Below, piece after piece: positions 8,336 through 17,008 of a stretch of 64,000 bases of DNA (its first letter is position 1; every line of letters begins with the position of its first letter). A model generated the notes under the pieces. That model was not told the origin of the DNA. It did not search any database and saw only the letters and a program-made list of their open reading frames with translations. Origin of the DNA: Tsukamurella spumae (GTDB lineage Bacteria; Actinomycetota; Actinomycetes; Mycobacteriales; Mycobacteriaceae); NCBI RefSeq assembly GCF_012396015.1, contig NZ_JAAXOQ010000012.1, forward strand, positions 62,001-126,000, in the 5' to 3' direction. A program made the position numbers and the translations under genes.

Positions 8336-9157
8336 TCAATATTCGTAGTAGACGCCGCACCGGCATCGCACATGCCCTGCCGGTAGCAGGACTTCGGTCC
8401 CGTCCGCGAGTCTGAACGTCTCGTCGATCTTGCGCTTCTGGCCGTTGATCGGACCGCACCGCTTCTCACACGCACCCGGTAGTGACTCCCAGGTCTTCCG
8501 TTTCGCCCCGGTCTCGGTCGCGTACTGGTGCTGGCCGATCGCGTAGGCGTTGACGCTCTCCGTCTGCGCGATCATCTCGGCGCGCACCGGGTTGTTGATG
8601 ATCGATCGCAACCGCTCGATGGCCTCAGACGTTGTCTCGCCGCGCGTGAGCGATTGTTTGATGCTCAGACGGATCTTGTTGCGGGTCGTATCTGTCACGC
8701 CGCTTACGAGCCCTGCGATGTGCTCCTGCGCGGCTAGCGCAACGAAGTCCTGGATGCTGTCGATGTGAAGGGGCATCTTGTAGCGCTTGAGCGCGGCGTC
8801 TACACCGATCGTCGCGATGAGACTGATGGCCTCGATGATCGCTCTGGTGAGGTCGAGCGCCTCTCCCTTCCACACGGCGTCCTTGCCGCCAGGTATGAGA
8901 TCGTCCTCGTGCGTTGCAGCCTGGACCTTCGGCTGTGCCGCGACCTGCCGCTCGTATCCCGCCCAGTCAACGTATCGATCGACTCGATGAGACAGCGAGT
9001 ACAGGTACTCCTCGGCATCGCCTTGAAGGTCAGCTTCAGCCTGGACCAGTGCGCGGAAGGCCGCTCGATCACTCTTGTACCCCGGCGCCCACTCTTCCGA
9101 TGCTCGTATGCCGGCGCGCACAGTTGCGAGCGCTTCAATCCTTGTCTGTCGGTCCAT
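8336..9157 (-). CDS. Mu gpF-like head morphogenesis protein
   Basis: A 273-residue minor head protein. The C-terminal part (residues 175-273) has the features of the Mu gpF / SPP1 gp7 family: TSEAIERLRSIINNP, AEMIAQTESVNAYA, WESLPGACEKRCGPINGQ, and a Cys-containing end VRCRCGVYYEY. These proteins sit by the portal inside the head. The gene overlaps the portal gene by 23 bases and ends 8 bases from the convergent membrane-protein gene, so the accessory block was inserted just after it. Confidence 0.75.
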   Translation of the reverse strand: MDRQTRIEALATVRAGIRASEEWAPGYKSDRAAFRALVQAEADLQGDAEEYLYSLSHRVDRYVDWAGYERQVAAQPKVQAATHEDDLIPGGKDAVWKGEALDLTRAIIEAISLIATIGVDAALKRYKMPLHIDSIQDFVALAAQEHIAGLVSGVTDTTRNKIRLSIKQSLTRGETTSEAIERLRSIINNPVRAEMIAQTESVNAYAIGQHQYATETGAKRKTWESLPGACEKRCGPINGQKRKIDETFRLADGTEVLLPAGHVRCRCGVYYEY

Positions 9158-10526
9158 AGAGGCTCTTCTCCAGCAGACGCTTCATGGTGCGTGAGGCAGA
9201 GAGAAAGCGAGCCCGCATCGCGCGGTTGGCCTTCACGTCATCGGCTGGTGCGTCACCGATCTCCTGGTCCTCGTCAGCTTCCTGCTCGCCGTCGGCCTGT
9301 GCTGGTGCGGGCGTCCCATCAACTACGCGTCGCTCTTCGCCCTCTTCCGCCTTCGGTAGTCGGATCAACTTGCGCAGGTACGCCTCGTCCGCATCGCTCG
9401 GCGTGAGCACCTTGGCGTCGATCAACGTCTTCACCACACTCGATAGAGTCGTCAGGTCTTCCTTGCCGACCTGTTCAGCAACAACAGTCGGGTACTCTGT
9501 CACGTTGAAGTTCGAGTCGACGAGCTGCTTCACGACCTGCTCAGTCACCTCGGCAGCGATGTTGTCAGCAACGGCCTTGTTCGCAAGGTCGAAGAGGCGA
9601 CTCTGGTCCCCTGACGCGGCGAGAGTGCCGGACGAACCTTGTGCACCGATCTCGAGCCACTGAGCGAGCACGTTCTTGCTGATCTGCCGGTCGTGATGGT
9701 TCAGGCTCGGCTCGATGTCCTTGAGCGTGCCCGCCTTCATATCCATGAACTCGATCGCCCACCCCTCGGGCTGGCGGATGAACGCTTCCTCGTTCGCACG
9801 TAGGTTTCGCGCGGCCTCTTCCGCCCGCTCGATGTCCTTGCCGTCTGCGTTAGACGGATGCTGTATCCGGACCACGCCCAGCGCCTGGCGCTCGTGGCCG
9901 ATCGCATCGATCTTGTAGAGGTTCTTCATGATGTACCAGTGCTGGTACGCCGAACGTAGGACGCTCACACCCTCGTAATTGTCGCCCTCCTGCTGATTCG
10001 TGATGACTAAGAGTTGGTCCGCGGGGATGCTGAACCGCTCGCCCTGATGAGTCCACTGCGTGACGCCAGGCTTGCCGTCCTCCTGGACCCACTTCGAGAT
10101 CGTGGTCTGCTTCCTGAACGCGAGCTTCTTGACCACCACGCGAGGGATCCCGTCAACCTCCTGCACACCCCAGACGCACTCGAACACAGCAAAGCCGAAG
10201 TCCAAGTGCGTCAGTGCTTCCGAGAGAAACGCGCGCCACTTAAGGATCTTCGTCAGGTTGTACTCGACGAACTTGGCGACCTCTTCGTCCTTCGGGTCGC
10301 TCGACGCAGCCTGCACGCCCCAAACGGCAGAGATGACGGGCAGCTTGATCGCGGAGAGCACAGCACGAACGGTCGCGTTGCTGCGGCGCATCTCATCGTA
10401 GATCTCATACGCTCGCCGGCCGACGAGGTCCTGGTTGTATTCCTCCCCCGTGATAAAGCCATCGAATATGTTAGTGCCGGATTTGCCGATCTCTTTTGAT
10501 CTTTGTTTGGAGAGACTCTTCGCCAT
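9135..10526 (-). CDS. Portal protein (DUF935 / Mu gp29 type)
   Basis: A 463-residue portal protein, the 12-subunit ring for DNA entry at one head vertex. The order of features fits the DUF935 family: an N-terminal clip region, YEIYDEMRRSNATVRAVLSAIKLP (residues 38-61), repeated aromatic beta segments, and SLNHHDRQISKNVLAQWLEIG in the stem. The last 70 residues are acidic and Glu/Asp-rich, with no clear counterpart in Mu. It lies directly between terminase and gpF-like genes. Confidence 0.8.
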   Translation of the reverse strand: MAKSLSKQRSKEIGKSGTNIFDGFITGEEYNQDLVGRRAYEIYDEMRRSNATVRAVLSAIKLPVISAVWGVQAASSDPKDEEVAKFVEYNLTKILKWRAFLSEALTHLDFGFAVFECVWGVQEVDGIPRVVVKKLAFRKQTTISKWVQEDGKPGVTQWTHQGERFSIPADQLLVITNQQEGDNYEGVSVLRSAYQHWYIMKNLYKIDAIGHERQALGVVRIQHPSNADGKDIERAEEAARNLRANEEAFIRQPEGWAIEFMDMKAGTLKDIEPSLNHHDRQISKNVLAQWLEIGAQGSSGTLAASGDQSRLFDLANKAVADNIAAEVTEQVVKQLVDSNFNVTEYPTVVAEQVGKEDLTTLSSVVKTLIDAKVLTPSDADEAYLRKLIRLPKAEEGEERRVVDGTPAPAQADGEQEADEDQEIGDAPADDVKANRAMRARFLSASRTMKRLLEKSLYGPTDKD

Positions 10527-10542
10527 ATATCTTCAATGTAAA

Positions 10543-11952
10543 CTAGAACCGCTTATTTAACAATCCTGACGTATGCGGCTTATCCGGACGATTGTTCTCT
10601 GATTTCGACTCGTACGCAAAGCGCTGGACTGGACGGAGGGCGACGTAGAGACCCATAATTACCGCGTCAAAGATGTCAGGGCTCACTCCAAGTCGCTTCT
10701 TGATCTGCTTCTTACTCTCGACCTTCAGCACCTTGTCTGTGACGTCAAAGTTGTGCATCATCGCCTCCTTCTGCAGCTCTTTGAGGTACGGGCATCCTTT
10801 GTAATGCTTGATGATTGCTAGCTCGAGGCCACGAGCGTAGAGGTAGACCATCTGCGACCGAAGATCGGCGAAGTGGAGTGGCGCCGGCGCGACGCCAGGC
10901 AGCATCACCTTTGGATCAGGCGCACTACCGCTCATGAACTCGAACGGGTGAAGACGACGAGTCACCAGATCCCCGACGACACCACCCCCGATGCCGACAG
11001 CGTCGACCGCCAAGTCAGCTATCCCGTACCCGTTATCGACCGCATCCGCTTCGAGCCACTCGGCCTGCTCAGCCGTCTCCATGCGCTCGTTCTTCGCCTT
11101 CACCACCGCAAGGTCTGCGACGGTCAGTCCGTACATCAGGCTACGGGTCGAGCGGTCCTCGCCCTTCCACGCCACGTCGTAGCCTGCGGACCGCTTCGCT
11201 GCTGCGTCGAGTTCGTCGACCAGGGACGATGCGAAGTGGCGCGATTTGAACAAGGACGCCGACTCGTCCGAGTAATCCCAGTTGTTACGCATGAAGCGCT
11301 CGACCCACCACTCGGGGTTCGTCATGAGCGCATCGATGTCGCCCGGTGACTGCCACGAGTCCTCGATACCGAACTCGATCACCCTGATACGAGCGGGCAG
11401 TGTCCCATCTTTCCACCGGTCGTAGATGTGTTCCTTGAGCCAGCCGTCGTTCGGGTTGGCGGTGATCACCGAGAGCGACGGCTGTCCATGCTCGTTCTTG
11501 CGCCCCTTACGAGAAGTCGCTTGCAGGTACATCTCGAACTCGAACTCGTCCACCTCATCCAGGTGGTTGCCGGTAGCGTTGATTCCCTTGATCTTCTTGC
11601 CGCCGCGGTCCTTCGTCGCGTCAGCCTCACGGAACGGGATCGTCGAGCCGTTGGGGAAGGTGATGCGGTACGGCTTCTGCGTGTAGGCGAAGTCTTTGCC
11701 CTGGACCAGTCCCATGCGCTCCGCCATGTCGAGGTAGCTCGGGATAACCGTCTCCACCGCTGTGGACTGGTTCACACGGAACACTGGCCAACGGGTCTTC
11801 GCGAAGGCGTGGCAGATCGAAAGCACCAGGTGAGCGGCGATATCTGTCTTGCCGGTGCCGACCGCCCCGATCAGTACTATCGTATCGACCGTCGGGTCAT
11901 TCGCCGCCTCGATGACCTCAGCTTGCTTCTGCTTGAGCTTCAGCGGCTCCAT
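10543..11952 (-). CDS. Terminase large subunit
   Basis: The DNA-packaging motor, 469 residues. The N-terminal ATPase has a Walker A at residues 29-36 (GAVGTGKT) and a Walker B-like NHLDEVDEF near residues 130-138. The C-terminal half is the RNase H-like nuclease, with its first acidic strand in SAGYDVAWKGED and a later one in LAVDAVGIGGG. It overlaps the small terminase gene by 35 bases, or more if the longer start is used, and precedes the portal gene, the classic packaging order. Confidence 0.9.
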   Translation of the reverse strand: MEPLKLKQKQAEVIEAANDPTVDTIVLIGAVGTGKTDIAAHLVLSICHAFAKTRWPVFRVNQSTAVETVIPSYLDMAERMGLVQGKDFAYTQKPYRITFPNGSTIPFREADATKDRGGKKIKGINATGNHLDEVDEFEFEMYLQATSRKGRKNEHGQPSLSVITANPNDGWLKEHIYDRWKDGTLPARIRVIEFGIEDSWQSPGDIDALMTNPEWWVERFMRNNWDYSDESASLFKSRHFASSLVDELDAAAKRSAGYDVAWKGEDRSTRSLMYGLTVADLAVVKAKNERMETAEQAEWLEADAVDNGYGIADLAVDAVGIGGGVVGDLVTRRLHPFEFMSGSAPDPKVMLPGVAPAPLHFADLRSQMVYLYARGLELAIIKHYKGCPYLKELQKEAMMHNFDVTDKVLKVESKKQIKKRLGVSPDIFDAVIMGLYVALRPVQRFAYESKSENNRPDKPHTSGLLNKRF

Positions 11953-12400
11953 CGTTGTCGTGACCTCGCGGCTTAATCTTGCTGATCACCAGCGGGGCAA
12001 CCTCGACGCGCTCGCCGTCCGAGACGAGGTCAATCTTGGTCCCATAGCCATACTTCGCGAGCCAGTCGCGCGCGGCGTGCCGTGCCTGATGAGGGTTGTT
12101 CGGGTTGAAGGCCTCGATCATGGCGGTCGTGACGATCGCCTTCATCGCCGTGCCCTGGAACTCAGGGTCCGCCTTCTTCACCTCGTCCTGCAGCTTGCCG
12201 CTTAGGCGCTCGATGAAGCGCTCATCGTTGAGCAGGTCCTGGATCGTGCTCGAGAGACTCTTTCGACCCTTGGGCCTGCCAGCGGGGTTACCGGACTGCC
12301 CCGCCTTGAACTGGGTCTTCGCACCTATGTTCGGATCGAACTCGCCTGATCCGAGCCTCTTCGTCGCCTGTTCTTCGCCTGATGCTGATGTATCTGCCAT
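11918..12400 (-). CDS. Terminase small subunit (DUF5681-like)
   Basis: A 160-residue DNA-recognition partner of the large terminase. The segment FKAGQSGNPAGRPKGRKS near residues 28-46 is typical of DUF5681 proteins, often encoded before large terminases. A Met six codons earlier is in frame, but MADTSASG is the more natural start. It is the first gene of the late operon, and about 106 bases upstream the opposite strand begins the Pycsar-like pair, so the two units are divergent. Confidence 0.7.
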   Translation of the reverse strand: MADTSASGEEQATKRLGSGEFDPNIGAKTQFKAGQSGNPAGRPKGRKSLSSTIQDLLNDERFIERLSGKLQDEVKKADPEFQGTAMKAIVTTAMIEAFNPNNPHQARHAARDWLAKYGYGTKIDLVSDGERVEVAPLVISKIKPRGHDNDGAAEAQAEAS

Positions 12401-12506
12401 ATGCAACCATTTATGCACGCCAGGGCGGTTTTGTGAAGAGGCAGGTCGTGTCAGCGGTGCCGAGTACGATCAGTAGGTCAACACTCGTCCGCCGAAGGGT
12501 TCTGCT

Positions 12507-13247
12507 TTGTCACTACTCGATGACATCGATACTCAGATCGACAAGACGATTAACACGTCGATGTCGATCACGACGCGATCTCAGAACTCGGAGGACCAAT
12601 CAGTCCCCAAGCCAGAGGACCTAGCCTACAACGGCGGCAAGATTATTCGAGCGACGTATCTCTATACCGATATGCACGACTCATCCAAGCTGGCAGCCGA
12701 CGCTTCACAGGAGAGTGCCGCAAGGGTATTCCGTGGCTACCTAAACGTCAGCACGAAGGTCATCCGCTCACATGGCGGGCACATAAGGAGCTTCGACGGC
12801 GATCGGGTCATGGGCGTATTTACCGGGGCCGATCAACAGGATCGCGCAGTCAAATCGGCCATGATGATCAAGTGGGCTGTAGCAAACAAACTAACGCCCG
12901 CCATTCACGCATCAATCCCTGAACTACAGGACGCCGGATGGACGTTGCGCCAGTCAAGCGGAATTGCAGTGGGTGATACGCTACTAGCCCGAGCAGGGTT
13001 CCGAGACAATAATGACATGATCTCGATTGGTGCTGCACCAAACCTCGCCGCGAAACTTAGTGACATTCGCAATACCGGTGACGACGCAAAATTCGAGACA
13101 TTAATCGGCAAAGGTGCATATTCAGGACTATCGGATAGCTGCAAGATCTCTGATGGTAAGAATATGTGGCAAGGGACCTATTCGATAAACCTCGGAGGGA
13201 AGAGCTACAGCTACTACCGAACGTCGTACCATTGGAAGGTCTCGTGA
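12507..13247 (+). CDS. pycC: Pycsar-like nucleotide cyclase
   Basis: A 246-residue, soluble class III nucleotidyl cyclase. The two metal-binding aspartates are seen at D55 (YTDMHDSSK) and D99 (GGHIRSFDGDRVMGVF). The transition-state Asn lies in SIGAAPNLAAKL near residue 179. It starts at TTG with AAGGG six bases upstream. Cyclases of this compact single-domain type paired with a small membrane protein form Pycsar systems, in which phage infection triggers cCMP or cUMP synthesis. The effector gene overlaps it by four bases (GTGA), so the pairing is structural and not chance. Which nucleotide is made cannot be read from the sequence. Confidence 0.82.
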   Translation: MSLLDDIDTQIDKTINTSMSITTRSQNSEDQSVPKPEDLAYNGGKIIRATYLYTDMHDSSKLAADASQESAARVFRGYLNVSTKVIRSHGGHIRSFDGDRVMGVFTGADQQDRAVKSAMMIKWAVANKLTPAIHASIPELQDAGWTLRQSSGIAVGDTLLARAGFRDNNDMISIGAAPNLAAKLSDIRNTGDDAKFETLIGKGAYSGLSDSCKISDGKNMWQGTYSINLGGKSYSYYRTSYHWKVS

Positions 13248-13738
13248 CGGCACCCGACCCCATAGACACCGCCTGGAAGATCCACGCCGCCTTGGCGGAC
13301 TGGACCGGCAAGGTCGATACGAAGGCGTCTTTCGCCCTCACCATTGAGTCCGCCCTTCTCGCAGGTGTCGTCACCCTCTCTGCGGACGGCCGCCCACTGA
13401 ACGGGCTCACAGGATGGGCCTCAGCCTGGTATTGGGTAGGCGTATTCGCGCTGGTGGTTGGAGTCATCTGCGCAGGGATGGTCGTGCGACCGCGCCTCCG
13501 ACGTGGGGCGCTCGAGGTAGAAGCCGAAAACAACTTCATCTACTTTGGGCATCTTCAGCACCTCACGACTGAACGAATCGCCGAGCACCTCGAACAGACG
13601 CCGTTGCTTCCTGTTCTCTCGAAGCAACTGTCGGAGATGAGCAAGATTACCTGGCGGAAGCATCGCCTAGTTCAGCTCTCCTTGAGCCTTGCTCCGTTCG
13701 GCGTATTCTGCCTGTTCGTCGCCTCGACGTATGGCTAG
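13244..13738 (+). CDS. pycTM: Pycsar-like transmembrane effector
   Basis: A 164-residue membrane protein starting at the GTG that overlaps the cyclase stop. It has three membrane helices at about residues 28-47, 58-81 and 143-162. The helix-entry motif WTGKVDTKASFAL, the central ENNFIYFGHL segment and WRKHRLVQ before the last helix are the conserved marks of the PycTM (DUF5706) effector family. On sensing the cyclic pyrimidine these effectors damage the membrane and stop cell growth, which limits phage spread. The frame is open further upstream, but that would run deep into the cyclase gene. Confidence 0.85.
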   Translation: MTAPDPIDTAWKIHAALADWTGKVDTKASFALTIESALLAGVVTLSADGRPLNGLTGWASAWYWVGVFALVVGVICAGMVVRPRLRRGALEVEAENNFIYFGHLQHLTTERIAEHLEQTPLLPVLSKQLSEMSKITWRKHRLVQLSLSLAPFGVFCLFVASTYG

Positions 13739-13793
13739 ATGGCGGCAAGTAGCGTGCGCGGGTTAGCCCTGCGCCCTTTCGATATCGGGCTGC

Positions 13794-14312
13794 CTACGAC
13801 GCGTTTACGTCTGGTCCGTCTCCCCGTGTGGTCCAGTCGGAGTAGGCGCACAAGTACGTCCCTTCTGCCAACCGACCATCGGGTTTTGTGTCTGGATCGC
13901 CGTAGAAGCCGACGACCCACCTACTGTAGGTCGAGTCGGATTCTCTCTTTGAAGGGTCTGCCTTCTCGAAGAGCTTCTCCCAGCTAGTCTGCAAAATATC
14001 GATCTTATCCTCTGGGATCTCCGTAATAGTCCCACCAGAGGGGCCTAGTTCCAACGCCGATGGCTCTTTAATCCCATATTTGTCTGGGCTACTAACACTC
14101 TGTTCGTAGACGAACCGAGGGCCACTCTTCGAGCCCCTACCAATCTGCCACGAAGACGCTGCCGCCTCCTTGCAACTCGCCCCGAACAGCACCTCCTTGC
14201 CCGCCTTCGCCTTCGTGGCAGGCGCGCCACCGTCGTCGGTGCTGCTTGAGCAGCCCGAGACGAGGAGGGCGGCGGCGAGGAGGGGCGCGGAGATTGCGTA
14301 CGGCGTTCTCAT
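13794..14312 (-). CDS. Small lipoprotein, paralog 1 of 3
   Basis: A 172-residue lipoprotein with signal peptide and lipobox LVSGC (cysteine near residue 21), then an Ala/Lys-rich linker. The first 51 residues are identical to those of the copy at 15,127 and the last 45 are nearly so; residues 52-90 differ completely. From LGPSGGTITEIPEDK onward it instead matches the copy at 24,426, so the genes have exchanged segments. A -10 box (TACACT) ends six bases before the ATG, giving a leaderless transcript. Function is unknown; phage surface lipoproteins often block superinfection. Confidence 0.75.
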   Translation of the reverse strand: MRTPYAISAPLLAAALLVSGCSSSTDDGGAPATKAKAGKEVLFGASCKEAAASSWQIGRGSKSGPRFVYEQSVSSPDKYGIKEPSALELGPSGGTITEIPEDKIDILQTSWEKLFEKADPSKRESDSTYSRWVVGFYGDPDTKPDGRLAEGTYLCAYSDWTTRGDGPDVNAS

Positions 14313-14318
14313 GGGCGG

Positions 14319-14324
14319 AGTGTA
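14319..14324 (-). promoter_or_regulatory. Leaderless -10 box of lipoprotein 1
   Basis: TACACT on the minus strand, with six bases between it and the ATG, implies transcription starting at or beside the start codon. The same sequence, including about 45 bases upstream, stands before the second lipoprotein at 15,649-15,654. No -35 box at 16-18 bases is evident. Confidence 0.5.
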
Positions 14325-14379
14325 GCAATGTGGACAAGGGGATGGTGTCGGTCAAGCGAGGGGTTTTGCTGGCACACCG

Positions 14380-14847
14380 CTAGAGTCGCCCGAAGTGCGC
14401 CACCACCAGCGCGCACCCCTCGTCGTCCTCGGCGACCCTGTAGCCCACCTGTCGGTAGTCGCCGGTCAGTACCTCTTCGTGCACCGGGCTCTTGATCCAA
14501 GCTTGCACTACGTCGAAGCCGTCATCGAAGCAGCGAGACAGGTTCTCCCCCGCCTTGTCATACGCGTAGCCCGCCTCGGTGAAGAAGTGCCAGGGTTCAG
14601 TGCCGTCTGGCGCGTTGTGATCCCAGTAGCCCTCTCGCGCCATCTCATCCGCCTTAGCCTGGGCGCTCTGGTTCAGCCGGCGATCGACTGCAAGCTCTGG
14701 CAGCCCCTGCGAGGCGCGATAGCCGTTGATCCGGTCCGTCATGCCCGCAAGCGGCTCAACGTCCTCCTGCGTTGCCTGAAGGGCGAATGCGGTCACGATA
14801 AGTGCGGCGGTCACCAACGCCAGGATACCTATTCTTCCAATATTCAT
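14380..14847 (-). CDS. Secreted CAP (SCP/PR1) domain protein
   Basis: A 155-residue protein with one N-terminal hydrophobic helix (residues 6-24) and a CAP domain: RINGYRASQGLPEL at the start, DHNAPDG, then GENLSRCF and VVQAWIKSPVHEEVLTGDYRQVGY. The ends match CAP family consensus blocks; bacterial CAP proteins are extracytoplasmic and mostly of unknown activity. It is driven by the operator-bearing promoter at 14,879-14,908 with a leader containing ACGGAGA. Placed between two copies of a lipoprotein gene, it is probably part of the same surface-modifying cassette. Confidence 0.8.
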   Translation of the reverse strand: MNIGRIGILALVTAALIVTAFALQATQEDVEPLAGMTDRINGYRASQGLPELAVDRRLNQSAQAKADEMAREGYWDHNAPDGTEPWHFFTEAGYAYDKAGENLSRCFDDGFDVVQAWIKSPVHEEVLTGDYRQVGYRVAEDDEGCALVVAHFGRL

Positions 14848-14878
14848 TTATGAGTTCTCCGTTTATTAAGTTGTGACT

Positions 14879-14908
14879 CCATTATGCGCTTATGGTTAAA
14901 TAAGTCAA
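14879..14908 (-). promoter_or_regulatory. Operator-bearing promoter A (CAP-domain gene)
   Basis: TTGACT and TAATGG with an 18-base spacer. The 17-bp sequence CCATAAGCGCATAATGG, an imperfect inverted repeat, covers the -10 box. Promoters B (17,835-17,864) and C (19,733-19,762) share the same boxes, spacer and operator, which points to one repressor controlling all three. Confidence 0.75.
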
Positions 14909-15126
14909 GTACCTATTTACAGAATCGCACTATTGTGTTATATTTAGAATTAAGATGATAGTCAAAAGAAACAGCCGAATCGACATAAATCAAACTGCAA
15001 CCGTACTTGTGCGGCCGATCATCGTTCGGGCAATCGGCAATGTAGATCGATTCTTTGAGACACAAGCAGGAACACGGCAGAGTCACTAAGCCACACGGCA
15101 TTCGCGACAGTCGCAGGCCGGATTCC

Positions 15127-15642
15127 CTACGACGCGATTACGTCTGGTCCGTCTCCCCGTGTGGTCCAGTCGGAGTAGGCGCACAAGTACGTCCCTTCTG
15201 CCAACCGGCCGTCAGGCTTCGTGTCTGGATCGCCGTAGAAGCCAATCTGCCAACTGCTATACGAGGAATCTGTCTTCAGTTTTTCAGGGTCTGCCTTCTC
15301 AAAGAGCTTCTCCCAGCTAGTCTGTAGCGCGTCAATCTTGCTGGCAGGAATATTCAAGATCGTGCCCCCGTGCGCGCCCATTTCCAGGGCGGAAGGCTCC
15401 TTTATGCCACCGTCTTCCGGTGATTGTTCACCCAGTGCTACCAGTTTTCTCGGATCAATGTCGTTATTAGCTCCGAACACAGCGTCGTGCGCCGCCTCCT
15501 TGCAGCTCGCCCCGAACAGCACCTCCTTGCCCGCCTTCGCCTTCGTGGCAGGCGCGCCACCGTCGTCGGTGCTGCTTGAGCAGCCCGAGACGAGGAGGGC
15601 GGCGGCGAGGAGGGGCGCGGAGATTGCGTACGGCGTTCTCAT
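15127..15642 (-). CDS. Small lipoprotein, paralog 2 of 3
   Basis: A 171-residue lipoprotein with the same signal peptide, lipobox and first 51 residues as paralog 1, a different middle (HDAVFGANNDIDPRK to GGIKEP), and a closely related C-terminal half (ASKIDALQTSWEKLFEKAD; GFYGDPDTKPDGRLAEGTYLCAYSD). Upstream bases are also copied, including a -10 box TACACT at 15,649-15,654 six bases before the ATG. About 280 bases separate it from the CAP gene; they are AT-rich and hold only that gene's promoter and leader. Confidence 0.75.
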   Translation of the reverse strand: MRTPYAISAPLLAAALLVSGCSSSTDDGGAPATKAKAGKEVLFGASCKEAAHDAVFGANNDIDPRKLVALGEQSPEDGGIKEPSALEMGAHGGTILNIPASKIDALQTSWEKLFEKADPEKLKTDSSYSSWQIGFYGDPDTKPDGRLAEGTYLCAYSDWTTRGDGPDVIAS

Positions 15643-15700
15643 GGGCGGAGTGTAGCAATGTGGACAAGGGGATGGTGTCGGTCAAGCGGGGGGGCTCGCA

Positions 15701-15910
15701 CTACCAGCTCTCCACAACCATCTCGATACGCCGCTTGCTCTTGCACTGCCCGCAGGCGAGGACGATGAAGTAGCTCCTGCCCTGGCGATAGTCATAGCCA
15801 TGCTTGATCGCCTTCGCGTCCCGAGACGGCGTGATCGTCTCTCGGTAGCGCTTCCACTCGTGCGCACACGGCGGCGTATCAGGCACCGGGGGTCGTCGGG
15901 TCATCTTCAT
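15701..15910 (-). CDS. Small zinc-ribbon-like protein
   Basis: A 69-residue protein starting MKMTRRPPVPDT and overlapping the upstream gene by 32 bases. It has a CAHEWKRY segment and a CxxC pair (LACGQCKSKRRIE), so a metal-binding knuckle is likely. Role unknown. It is the last gene of the ArdC-containing operon. Confidence 0.6.
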   Translation of the reverse strand: MKMTRRPPVPDTPPCAHEWKRYRETITPSRDAKAIKHGYDYRQGRSYFIVLACGQCKSKRRIEMVVESW

Positions 15911-16196
15911 CCCGCACCTCCTGGTACCACTCCAGTACGCGCTGTCGCTCGTCCAACACGTGCTCGCGCTCAGCCCCGTCCACGACAAGCGACCGGATCT
16001 CAAGATCGCAGACTCGCATGGCGAGCCGTGCCAGCTTTCGCTCATGCGTCTCGTCCAGGCCCAGCTCACTCGCGATCCACTCGTACGCCCGCCGGTTTCG
16101 GTGGTAGTACTGCATCAATGCCTTGCGCCGATCGAACTTGCGAGGAGCTTCACGCTCCTTGGACCGCCGTGGGCGGAATGGGATCAACTCGCCCAT
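15879..16196 (-). CDS. Uncharacterised 105-residue helical protein
   Basis: A highly charged, mostly helical protein (MGELIPFRPRRSKE start; Arg-rich N-terminus, Glu-rich C-terminus) with no motif I recognise. It overlaps the ArdC-like gene by 13 bases and the zinc-ribbon gene by 32, so it belongs to the same operon. Confidence 0.6.
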   Translation of the reverse strand: MGELIPFRPRRSKEREAPRKFDRRKALMQYYHRNRRAYEWIASELGLDETHERKLARLAMRVCDLEIRSLVVDGAEREHVLDERQRVLEWYQEVRDEDDPTTPGA

Positions 16197-17008
16197 GCCT
16201 GCTCCTTTGGAACTCGGCCGGCCTCGATGATCGAATCTGCCGCCTTGAAGATCGCTCTCACGTCTCCGTCAGTGGGTCGCTCCCCCGCAGACCAGGTCTG
16301 TATGTACGCACGACTCACACTTGCCATCTCAGGCGTCAGTAGCCCGAGCTCGTTCGTGACGAGGTGCGCGACCGCCTCAGCCCCAAGCTCCATTGGACCG
16401 CGATGGCGAAGGTAGTTGGCGTGGGCGTCTGAATCTGTGTGTCCTAGCTCGATGTGGCCAAGCTCGTGGAAGAAGGTCTTCGCCGGGTACTTCGCCGCCG
16501 GGTTGATCGCGATCTCCCTACCGGCGCTGTAGCCCTGAGTGTTCGCTACCTGAGTCTGAAATGCCACCTCATGGATTGCGAGAGCAGCAAGCGCGCGACT
16601 CCTACTCCACTCCGGCAACTCGATCTCTGGTAGTGGTTCGCCCTCCGTCATCGACACCGGGAACACGCTCTTGACCGGCATGAACCGCTGGATCTTCTTG
16701 TCCTCGCCGGTCTCTTGATCGACTTCTCCAGTCTTCACGAGGATCGGACGCTGAATGTAGAACGCCGACGCTCCCTTCGTCACGTGACGATCGACGGCCT
16801 TCCACCCGGCGAACGTCGCTACGGGCTCGACCGGACAACCCTGCATGAGTAGGAACGCACAGTTCCGAGTGCTGTACTGGCGGAAGCGGCGATACGTGTC
16901 ACCCAGGGAGCCTTCAACATTCAGGGCGTGAGTGAGCAGGTCCGACCAGTCAGGGTGCGCGAGGTGCCCGGGGACCTCCGCTGGGGCACGGTTACGACGA
17001 CCGGCCAC
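16184..17008 (-). CDS. ardC: ArdC-like antirestriction protein
   Basis: A 274-residue protein with the two parts of the ArdC family. Residues 18-135 form the ssDNA-binding domain (YRRFRQYSTRNCAFLLMQ, FAGWKAVDRHVTKGASAFYIQRPI). Residues 140-270 form a zinc-metallopeptidase-like domain with HELGH at 181-185. ArdC proteins protect incoming DNA of plasmids and phages from host restriction. It starts at GTG directly after the upstream stop. Transcription should come from promoter B, so it shares control with the other operator-bearing units. Confidence 0.82.
   Translation of the reverse strand: MAGRRNRAPAEVPGHLAHPDWSDLLTHALNVEGSLGDTYRRFRQYSTRNCAFLLMQGCPVEPVATFAGWKAVDRHVTKGASAFYIQRPILVKTGEVDQETGEDKKIQRFMPVKSVFPVSMTEGEPLPEIELPEWSRSRALAALAIHEVAFQTQVANTQGYSAGREIAINPAAKYPAKTFFHELGHIELGHTDSDAHANYLRHRGPMELGAEAVAHLVTNELGLLTPEMASVSRAYIQTWSAGERPTDGDVRAIFKAADSIIEAGRVPKEQAWAS

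Noticed and set aside
12507-13247. Cyclase as an ordinary host adenylate cyclase
   Set aside because: It is small and soluble, without sensor domains, lies in a phage module, and overlaps a PycTM-type effector gene. A defence pair explains this better.
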